Shown in pieces: positions 7,630-12,218 of a stretch of DNA of 12,218 bases. Within the stretch, counting starts at the first letter, position 1. Each line of letters begins with the position of its first letter. The translations under genes were made by a program, and so were the position numbers. The notes below the pieces were generated by a model. That model did not search any database, was not told where the DNA came from, and worked only from the letters and a program-made list of their open reading frames with translations. Source of the DNA: JACRPZ01 sp040758255 (GTDB taxonomy: Bacteria; Nitrospirota; Thermodesulfovibrionia; UBA6902); assembly GCA_040758255.1 (NCBI GenBank), contig JBFLVX010000066.1, positions 1 through 12,218 on the forward strand, written 5' to 3'.

Positions 7630-8338
7630 ACGCGCACACCTCATCTCTGCATATAAGGCATTGCCTTGATTTGTAATATTCAGCAACTTTTCCCGGGCTC
7701 CCGGAGCACACTATCTTCCCGCCGCACAATTGAGATGCCTTGTCAGCTATCATGGCGATTTCTTCCCTGTGGGTAATCAAGAGCGCTGCTGAACCGTTTT
7801 TCTTGAATGCGTTTATAACATTGATAATATCCTGTGTTGAAAGCATGTCTATGCCTGAATCAGGTTCGTCAAGTACTGCAAGTTTCGGATTCAATGCAAG
7901 AATGGATGCAAGCTCTATCCTCTTTCTCTCTCCGCCGCTCAGAGATTTATCTACCATTCGCTGCAGATAAAGTGCAGGATGAAGCCCGGCCATTTCAAGA
8001 TAATGGGAAGGATCGGCATCTTTGTTTTTCAGCGTCATGTAATCCTTTACTGAAATGCCCTCGAACCTCACCGGCTCCTGCCATGCCATTGTGATCCCGA
8101 TCTGTGCTCTCTCATGGATCTTCAGGCCATTAACAACTTTCCCGTCAAATATGATCTCCCCTGACGAGGGCTTGTAACCTTCACATCCCATAATGAGATA
8201 AGCAAGGGTGCTCTTGCCCGTACCGTTTGTGCCGAGAAGGGCGTGGACTTCTGAACGCTCTGCGGAAAGTGAAAGACCATCGAGAATTTTTTTATCCCCG
8301 GCATTAAATACAAGGTCTTTGATTTCCAGGAGTGACAT
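7622..8338 (-). CDS. sufC: SufC-type ABC ATPase with cysteine-rich C-terminal tail
   Basis: Soluble ABC ATPase that drives Fe-S assembly on the SufB scaffold; not a transporter component, since it pairs with a SufB protein and no membrane subunit is near. 238 aa. Walker A GTNGTGKST at 36-44, Q-loop WQEPVRFEG at 86-94, signature LSGGERKRIEL at 133-143, Walker B LAVLDEPDSGID at 153-164, H-loop TH at 189-190. The LDEPDSGLD-like Walker B and the MAWQEP Q-loop are typical of SufC. The last 12 residues carry C227, C230 and C235 (CLIC then EVC); I do not recall this as a general SufC trait. The start is preceded only by a weak GAAAG. It lies 38 bp after arsA and overlaps sufB by 8 bp. Confidence 0.9.
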   Translation of the reverse strand: MSLLEIKDLVFNAGDKKILDGLSLSAERSEVHALLGTNGTGKSTLAYLIMGCEGYKPSSGEIIFDGKVVNGLKIHERAQIGITMAWQEPVRFEGISVKDYMTLKNKDADPSHYLEMAGLHPALYLQRMVDKSLSGGERKRIELASILALNPKLAVLDEPDSGIDMLSTQDIINVINAFKKNGSAALLITHREEIAMIADKASQLCGGKIVCSGSPGKVAEYYKSRQCLICRDEVCAYV

Positions 8339-8376
8339 ATTGGCTTTCTTTGAATTTATCCTTTGTTAAATCTATA

Positions 8377-10215
8377 TCACAATAAATGTCTTTGTGCAAA
8401 TTGTAATCCCTTAATCCCTTTTACTTCTTCCTGCATCATCGGGAATTGAAGCACAGGCAGATTGAATCGCTTATTAATTTCGTTCAGATATTTAATCTGC
8501 ATAAGCCTTCTGTTTCTGAAAAAGTCATTACCGCAAACTTCTTCTGGCAATACCATGTTTGCAACCACAAGCTGAGTCTCTATCCCCGCATCTTTCAAAT
8601 CAAGCATGGCACGATAGGATTCAAGGATTGGCGTTGATTCCGGATAGAGCACAAGGCAGAAGACAGACTGCTCTTTGCTTCTAAGGATTTCAATTATCTT
8701 CCTGAACCTGTTCTCTGTCTCTCTTTTTGCCTTTGCTCCTTCTGTTGTGTCTATCATCTCGAAGAGTCGAGTCTCCGACATCTCCGCCTGTTTTGCATAA
8801 TCAAAAGGAAGGTCGAGAAGTCTCAGCGTGTGTCCCGTCGGCGCAGTGTCAAAGACGATTACATCATAGGCGCTGCTTTCTATAAAGCGGATGAATTTAT
8901 CAAAGGCCGCCATCTCTTCAATGCAGGGAGAATTAAGCTCCTCCTCCATCGCGGCTAACATGTCTTCGGAATATTTTCCCCGCGCATCATCGAGAATTCT
9001 CTCCTTGTATTCAGTAAAAGCCTTCTCCTGATCAATCATCACTGCGAAGAGGTTCTCTGTAATTTTTGTCGGTTCATCATTTATCTTCACATCAAATACT
9101 TCCCCAATATGCGCGGCAGGGTCTGTCGTTACAATGAGAGTTTTAAATCCCTTTTGTGCAGTATGAACGGCAGTGACGCATGAGATGGTAGTCTTGCCGA
9201 CACCGCCCTTGCCGGTGAAGAATATAGCCTTTGTTCCGTTAGACGGTAACAAGAGGCTATCAATGTCCCTCTTTTCTAAAAGAGGATTAAAGGAATTGAG
9301 ACTTTCCTGTTCCTTAATAACCCCCGGCACCCCCTTTTTAAAGGGGGAATTTTGAGTGAACAGTTCTCCTGCCACATTTTTTAACGCTTCTAAGCCCTTT
9401 ATCTCGTTGTCCCTTAAAAACATGTACCGCTTTGGTGCGGTTATTTCCATCTCTATATTTCTGATTACTTTCTGCTGAACATCATATTTCTTTCTAAGAA
9501 ATTCAATATCGCAAACTTCCTCAGGCAATATCCCGTTAATGATGACATCTCCTGATTTAATGCCGATTGTCTCAAGCTCCTTTGATGCCCTTATCGTTTC
9601 GTAAAGCGAAAGTTCTTCAGGCCGCATGACAAAAATGAAGTCGGTGCGGTCAGGGTCTTTGAGAAGGGATGTTGCGCGGTCATATTTATCTTTGGAATCC
9701 TGAATGGACTGAACCGGGCCAAGGCAGGTCTGTCCGCTCCCCTTTGCGGATTCCTCTATATGCTTTGACCAGTCAACGGGAAGTTCAAGCAGTCTAATCG
9801 TATGACCTGTCGGAGCTGTGTCGAATACAATCAAGTCATATTCGTCACCATCCATGAAATCTATGAACCTGTCAAAAGACGCCATCTCCGTTGTGCAGGG
9901 ACCGCTAAGGTTCTCTTCAAGAGACGCTATCACGTCATCCGGCATGATTTCACGAAACGGGCCGATTATGCGCTCTTTATATTCTCTCGTTGCCTCATCG
10001 GGGTCTATCTCCATGGCGTGGAGGTTATCCACGTCTTTAATCTGCGTTATCTTGTGGCCTATCCCCTGCTCGAATACGTCCGCAAGATTGGAAGCCGGAT
10101 CAGTCGTTACGATCAATGTCTTTTTGCCTTCTGTTGCATAATGGATCGCTGTGGCGCATGCCATTGTGGTCTTGCCCACACCGCCTTTGCCTGAGAAAAA
10201 TATGTATTTGGTCAT
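8377..10215 (-). CDS. arsA: Arsenite-activated ATPase ArsA, two-domain form
   Basis: ATPase that energises arsenite efflux with the membrane permease, receiving As(III) from ArsD. 612 aa, built as tandem A1 and A2 halves. Deviant Walker A motifs SGKGGVGKTT (8-17) and TGKGGVGKTT (334-343), and signal-transduction DTAPTGHT motifs at 132-139 and 456-463, are all intact. Cysteines C107 (GPC-TTEMASFD), C164 (GQTCLGP) and C431 (SPC-IEEMAAFD) sit where the As(III)-binding cysteines of E. coli ArsA are expected, so metalloactivation should be retained. I start at ATG 10213-10215 (MTKYIFFSGK), which overlaps the arsD stop as ATGA. The longer reading to 10275 lies inside arsD. The linker between halves (~288-330) includes an in-frame palindromic element at 9318-9351 that encodes about NSPFKKGVPGV. 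Confidence 0.96.
   Translation of the reverse strand: MTKYIFFSGKGGVGKTTMACATAIHYATEGKKTLIVTTDPASNLADVFEQGIGHKITQIKDVDNLHAMEIDPDEATREYKERIIGPFREIMPDDVIASLEENLSGPCTTEMASFDRFIDFMDGDEYDLIVFDTAPTGHTIRLLELPVDWSKHIEESAKGSGQTCLGPVQSIQDSKDKYDRATSLLKDPDRTDFIFVMRPEELSLYETIRASKELETIGIKSGDVIINGILPEEVCDIEFLRKKYDVQQKVIRNIEMEITAPKRYMFLRDNEIKGLEALKNVAGELFTQNSPFKKGVPGVIKEQESLNSFNPLLEKRDIDSLLLPSNGTKAIFFTGKGGVGKTTISCVTAVHTAQKGFKTLIVTTDPAAHIGEVFDVKINDEPTKITENLFAVMIDQEKAFTEYKERILDDARGKYSEDMLAAMEEELNSPCIEEMAAFDKFIRFIESSAYDVIVFDTAPTGHTLRLLDLPFDYAKQAEMSETRLFEMIDTTEGAKAKRETENRFRKIIEILRSKEQSVFCLVLYPESTPILESYRAMLDLKDAGIETQLVVANMVLPEEVCGNDFFRNRRLMQIKYLNEINKRFNLPVLQFPMMQEEVKGIKGLQFAQRHLL
9318..9351. repeat. Palindromic repeat-like element inside arsA linker
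   Basis: CCCCCTTT-TT-AAAGGGGG (9330-9347) is a perfect 8-bp inverted repeat with a 2-nt loop, flanked by CCCCCGGCA. It is in frame in arsA and encodes the low-complexity peptide from N289 to V299, exactly between the two ATPase halves. Such C5T3/A3G5 palindromes resemble short dispersed elements I associate with genomes of this general type. Only one copy is in this window, so the dispersed nature is inferred. Confidence 0.5.
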
Positions 10216-10553
10216 GTTGTTTGCAATGGGATAGGCTTCCCTTTCTTCATTGGCTCTACCTTTAGCGCCTCGCACAAATCCTCATATGAGGGATACTCGC
10301 CGGTTCTGAAGACCTCTCCGTTAACGATAGTAACCGGCAATATCTTCTTGCCATTCTTATGAAGCAAATCCGCAATTGTTTTGTTTGTAAGGAACTCCTT
10401 GGGCTGCTGCGCGAGGTTATATCGGCCTACTTCAGTGCCCTGCTTTATTAATGTCAGTACAGCCTCGTTCATCTTTAAAAGCACCGGGTCAATGCTTGGC
10501 CCGCACATGCCTGATGAACAGCACATCGCCGGATCGTAGATCTCTATTTTCAT
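10212..10553 (-). CDS. arsD: Arsenite metallochaperone ArsD
   Basis: Small thioredoxin-fold protein that binds As(III) or Sb(III) and hands it to ArsA, raising the efflux rate at low arsenite; it may also act as a weak secondary repressor. 113 aa. The N-terminal MKIEIYDPAMCCSSGMCGPS has the invariant C11, C12 and C17 (C12/C13/C18 in the E. coli protein). LPVTIVNGEVFRTGEYPS (72-89) is the usual core. The C-terminal vicinal cysteine pairs of plasmid R773 ArsD are absent, as in many chromosomal homologues. The start at 10551-10553 is clear: a perfect AAGGAGG lies 7 nt upstream. The reading beyond to 10589 would overlap arsR. It lies 32 bp after arsR and overlaps arsA by 4 bp. Confidence 0.95.
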   Translation of the reverse strand: MKIEIYDPAMCCSSGMCGPSIDPVLLKMNEAVLTLIKQGTEVGRYNLAQQPKEFLTNKTIADLLHKNGKKILPVTIVNGEVFRTGEYPSYEDLCEALKVEPMKKGKPIPLQTT

Positions 10554-10585
10554 ATAACACCCTCCTTTTCTATAAGACAGAATTC

Positions 10586-10924
10586 TCAATCACAGCATTT
10601 ATTTTTCACAGCAAGCACTTTTTCAAGCCTAATAAGGTACTTATTCATTTCCTCATCAGAAATCCTTTCAAGAACTGAAAGCATAAGAAATCTCTTAAAC
10701 ACATCCGAATCATTGATACTGTAATGAACCCATTTCCCCTGCTTTCTGTCTTTTATCAGCCCTGCCGCTTTCAATACATTCAGGTGAAACGATATCTTAG
10801 GCTGGCTCACGCTTAAAACGCTGACGAGGTCGCAAACGCATATCTCGCCCTTCCCTATGATCTTCAGCATCTTCAGCCTTGTCTCGTCCGAAAGAGCCTT
10901 GAAGACACTTAACAGTTCCTGCAT
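10586..10924 (-). CDS. arsR: ArsR-family arsenite-responsive repressor
   Basis: Winged-helix dimeric repressor of the SmtB/ArsR family. It binds DNA upstream of the operon and falls off when As(III) binds. 112 aa. The metal site is EICVCDL at 27-33 (C29, C31), close to the ELCVCDL box of classical ArsR. The recognition region SQPKISFHLNVLKAAGLI is at 40-57, and the wing GKWVHYSI at 63-70. Two extra cysteines, C110-C111, end the protein (CCD) and could take part in As(III) or other thiophilic metal binding. The start has AAGGAG 7 nt upstream. As first gene of the block it would control arsD, arsA, sufC, sufB, arsC, acr3 and possibly the kinase by autoregulation. Confidence 0.95.
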   Translation of the reverse strand: MQELLSVFKALSDETRLKMLKIIGKGEICVCDLVSVLSVSQPKISFHLNVLKAAGLIKDRKQGKWVHYSINDSDVFKRFLMLSVLERISDEEMNKYLIRLEKVLAVKNKCCD

Positions 10925-10947
10925 CGTAAATCTCCTTTTTGATTTAA

Positions 10948-10974
10948 ATTATATCAACTTATATTGTTGTGATA
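10948..10974 (-). promoter_or_regulatory. arsR: Candidate ars promoter (-10) with overlapping ArsR operator
   Basis: On the minus strand a perfect TATAAT lies at 10948-10953, 23 bp before the arsR ATG. It would give a leader of about 17 nt containing the AAGGAG site. Overlapping it, TATCAAC (10952-10958) and GTTGTGATA (10966-10974) form an imperfect inverted repeat with CAAC/GTTG at its core, the kind of AT-rich dyad ArsR/SmtB repressors bind. No -35 consensus is visible at normal spacing. The assignment is inferred from position. Confidence 0.5.
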
Positions 10975-11025
10975 CGTCCTGAATCTAACCACTTTGCTAT
11001 AAGCATATACGGCTGCTTGCCTTAT

Positions 11026-11055
11026 TATATAAACATTATTTGATATGATTGTCAA
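11026..11055 (-). promoter_or_regulatory. Candidate second, upstream promoter for arsR
   Basis: On the minus strand a perfect TTGACA (11050-11055) is followed after 18 bp by TATATA (11026-11031), with TATAAT also readable at 20 bp spacing (11024-11029). Transcription from here would give a ~95-nt leader and pass through the candidate ArsR operator, so repression could act as a roadblock. The TTGACA also overlaps an ATTTGA/TCAAAT dyad (11038-11057). Confidence 0.4.
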
Positions 11056-11133
11056 ATGCATTAAGAAAACTTCAGATGTTGTGACCCCGACATTTCGAGG
11101 CAATACCTTAACCTCAATACTGACTGATAGGAT

Positions 11134-11167
11134 TGTCCGTTTTCAGCGGCATTTTGCAGACTGACCC
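11134..11167. mobile_element. Possible IS21-like terminal remnant
   Basis: The words GTCCGTTTTCAGCGGC and TGACCC recall the multiple terminal repeats of IS21-family elements, and an upstream TGACCCCGAC lies at 11082-11091. There is no istA or istB sequence and no second end or target duplication that I can define. This is pattern recognition only and may be wrong. Confidence 0.25.
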
Positions 11168-11231
11168 TTCAGAAATCCTCCGCGACAAAGGTTCTGGAAT
11201 TTAAAGGCATGGGGAGGTACGGGATTGCAAA

Positions 11232-11248
11232 ATAAGAGGCGCTCTTAT
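11232..11248 (-). terminator. Weak hairpin terminator at the toxin stop codon
   Basis: ATAAGAG (11232-11238) and CTCTTAT (11242-11248) make a 7-bp perfect stem with a 3-nt loop that includes the toxin stop codon. On the minus strand it is followed by a short TTTT. The T tract is brief, so termination may be partial. Confidence 0.4.
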
Positions 11249-11667
11249 GCTTTTAAAATCTTCAATAACTTTGCTGTCGTGTATACCTCAATACCGGAAT
11301 GCTGAAAGTCCCTGTCATTGCTCCATACAGGAATATGAAGTTTCATCGCAAGCGCAAGCAGTTCTATATCGTCTTCATCTCTTTCTGTCAGTTTCTTAGA
11401 TGCTTCTTTAAGAAAGCCTTCATAGAAATGCTGTGAATATATTTTAAGCGGAAGAAGCTTAAGTTGTGATTCGAGGAGTTCTTCGCTGAGTAAATATTGC
11501 TTCGCAATGACGCTGAGATATTGCCTGACTTCCTCAATATTAAATTGCGTAGTTATGATTTCAACATCTTCTTTTAGAAAGACCCTTAGCACAGCTTTTC
11601 CGGCAACAGCGGAAAGGATTACATTAGCGTCTGCGGCGAGCCTTCCTAAAGGATTGGAAGCCTGCAA
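11245..11667 (-). CDS. PIN-domain toxin (VapC-like ribonuclease)
   Basis: 140 aa PIN-domain protein, probably the endoribonuclease toxin of a type II toxin-antitoxin pair. The Mg-binding acids expected of the fold are present: D13 in AADANVILSA, E45/E46 in FNIEEVRQY, D99/D100 in ERDEDDIELLALA, and D118/D120 in VWSNDRDF. The start is a TTG at 11665-11667, supported by GAGGG 8 nt upstream; no ATG or GTG is available before the first catalytic aspartate. The gene overlaps the antitoxin gene by 44 bp in a different frame, so the two are coupled. RNA target unknown. It could also be a solitary PIN nuclease, but the partner makes a toxin-antitoxin module the better reading. Confidence 0.82.
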   Translation of the reverse strand: MQASNPLGRLAADANVILSAVAGKAVLRVFLKEDVEIITTQFNIEEVRQYLSVIAKQYLLSEELLESQLKLLPLKIYSQHFYEGFLKEASKKLTERDEDDIELLALAMKLHIPVWSNDRDFQHSGIEVYTTAKLLKILKA

Positions 11668-11890
11668 TGAGTTTTCCCTCTATTACTCCCTTTTCCCCAA
11701 GTGAATGGCTTATAGCCTCTCCAAAGCTGACAAGCAATTCTTTTCTGAGTTCAAAGGGGAAGTTTTCAGGATGTTCAATCGGCAGATAAAGGCCTGTTAC
11801 TTTGCCATGCCTGGTAACAAGAATAGGTTCTTCGTTCTTAAAATAACTTGTAGCCTTGTCCCTGAATTCTCTTACTGTTGCAACCTTCAT
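11624..11890 (-). CDS. PHD/YefM-like antitoxin
   Basis: 88 aa protein resembling Phd/YefM antitoxins. The N-terminal half, MKVATVREFRDKATSYFK followed by EPILVTRHGKVTGLYLP (21-37), is the usual DNA-binding and dimerisation core. The C-terminal half would fold on the toxin, and it ends in a strongly basic FRKARRRR. I start at ATG 11888-11890, with AGGAGG 4 nt upstream; the reading to 11920 lacks a ribosome binding site. It is first in a two-gene operon with the PIN toxin, and in such pairs the antitoxin, with toxin, represses its own promoter. Confidence 0.8.
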   Translation of the reverse strand: MKVATVREFRDKATSYFKNEEPILVTRHGKVTGLYLPIEHPENFPFELRKELLVSFGEAISHSLGEKGVIEGKLIAGFQSFRKARRRR

Positions 11891-11906
11891 ATTGCCTCCT
11901 GAAATA

Positions 11907-11943
11907 AGCATAACAGGCAAATTTGAAATGTGTCAACAATTGT
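11907..11943 (-). promoter_or_regulatory. Promoter of the toxin-antitoxin operon with possible operator
   Basis: On the minus strand a perfect TTGACA -35 (11931-11936), an 18-bp spacer and TATGCT as -10 (11907-11912) lie just before the antitoxin AGGAGG site. The palindrome ACAATTGT (11936-11943) touches the -35 and could be the autoregulatory operator. This is one of the best promoter matches in the window. Confidence 0.6.
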
Positions 11944-12097
11944 GCCCGCAAACTTAATGAAGGCATTAAATATCCGCATTTTTCGGGTTAATTCCTTAAA
12001 AATCAAAAGGTTACTACTGGCAAAGAAATTGCGTAACTACTCTTCATGTTTACCATTTTCTTGCATTTAGAATTTATGCTGATATAATTTAAGGTGA
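11944..12097. other. AT-rich gap containing the presumed end of the insertion sequence
   Basis: No gene is seen. The terminal inverted repeat of the IS1595-type element should lie in here. A candidate is the stretch around 12009-12042, with the near-direct repeat GGTTACTACT and CGTAACTACT, but its partner end is outside the window so it cannot be confirmed. Confidence 0.35.
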
Positions 12098-12218
12098 TTA
12101 TAAAACTTTTGGTACCGTTTTACAGAGTTTTTCAACTAACAGGGTGAATATGTCATTGGCTCTATTATTGTATCTGAATTCCATCTCTTTTAAGTACAAA
12201 GGGAACTTCTCTTTGGAG
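12098..12218 (-). CDS. IS1595/ISXO2-type transposase, C-terminal end only (window edge)
   Basis: Reading the minus strand from the right edge gives 39 codons and a TAA at 12098-12100. The tail FPLYLKEMEFRYNNR, then DIFTLLVEKLCK, matches how ISXO2-like (DDE) transposases of IS1595-type elements end, where the YL.E.E.RYN.R motif lies just after the catalytic core. The rest of the gene is outside the window, so neither intactness nor subgroup can be judged. There is no overlap with the toxin-antitoxin genes. Confidence 0.7.
   Translation of the reverse strand, partial: SKEKFPLYLKEMEFRYNNRANDIFTLLVEKLCKTVPKVL

Larger units (their letters stand above)
10925..11244. other. Non-coding region between arsR and the toxin gene
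   Basis: 320 bp without a credible gene on either strand. The arsR-proximal ~130 bp is AT-rich and holds the candidate ars promoters and operator. The remainder (about 11070-11225) is more GC-rich and different in character. It contains a run at 11134-11167 (TGTCCGTTTTCAGCGGC, then CAGACTGACCC) that resembles the ends of IS21-family elements. No transposase reading frame is left, so at most this is a decayed insertion-sequence end. Confidence 0.45.

Noticed and set aside
7630..7686. Longer N-terminus for SufB beginning at 7686
   Set aside because: It would extend 65 bp into sufC. The internal ATG at 7629 has a ribosome binding site and gives the usual short coupled overlap.
9802..10194. 130-codon plus-strand frame inside arsA
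   Set aside because: Antisense to the conserved A1 half of ArsA; its sequence is an artefact of conserved codons on the other strand.
10216..10275. Longer N-terminus for ArsA beginning at 10275
   Set aside because: The 20 extra residues are out-of-frame arsD codons. The ATGA overlap start places the Walker A motif at residues 8-17 as expected.
1..12218. CRISPR array, tRNA or rRNA
   Set aside because: No regularly spaced repeats, cloverleaf-like segments or rRNA-like conserved blocks were seen on either strand.

Overview
The window looks like a piece of chromosome from an anaerobic or microaerophilic Gram-negative bacterium, most likely Nitrospirota (Thermodesulfovibrionia-like) or a deltaproteobacterial relative. 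This is inferred from a histidine kinase with a periplasmic heme-binding sensor and a C-terminal two-CW cysteine domain, a minimal SufBC pair, an M6 protease with a choice-of-anchor-D-type domain, balanced base composition, and a CCCCCTTT/AAAGGGGG palindromic element inside a gene. No rRNA, tRNA or CRISPR array is visible, so the lineage stays tentative.

Layout. (1) Positions 1-971, minus strand: a CPA2/Kef-type cation:proton antiporter, cut by the left edge, with a start that looks leaderless. (2) 1098-3353, plus strand: a secreted M6-family zinc metalloprotease. (3) 3369-10924, minus strand: a tightly packed eight-gene block read arsR - arsD - arsA - sufC - sufB - arsC - acr3 - histidine kinase. 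arsD/arsA and sufB/arsC overlap by 4 bp; sufC/sufB and arsC/acr3 overlap by 8 bp. A promoter region with a candidate ArsR operator lies upstream of arsR. (4) 10925-11244: a non-coding stretch holding the ars promoters and a possible insertion-sequence end. (5) 11245-11890, minus strand: a PHD-like antitoxin and PIN-domain toxin pair, overlapping by 44 bp, with its own promoter. (6) 12098-12218, minus strand: the last 39 codons of an IS1595/ISXO2-type transposase, cut by the right edge.

How the genes work together. ArsR senses arsenite and represses the operon. ArsC reduces arsenate to arsenite. ArsD is an arsenite chaperone that delivers to the two-domain ATPase ArsA, and ACR3 is the arsenite efflux permease. 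Between arsA and arsC sits an intact SufC ATPase plus SufB-type scaffold pair, translationally coupled to the ars genes. SufBC assembles Fe-S clusters, and arsenite attacks thiols and Fe-S proteins, so the simplest hypothesis is an arsenic-inducible Fe-S assembly or repair module built into a detoxification operon. The SufC carries a cysteine-rich C-terminal tail (C227, C230, C235) that could bind As(III), Fe or an Fe-S cluster. The kinase at the 3' end has no response regulator in the window. This ars-suf arrangement is the most interesting feature here.
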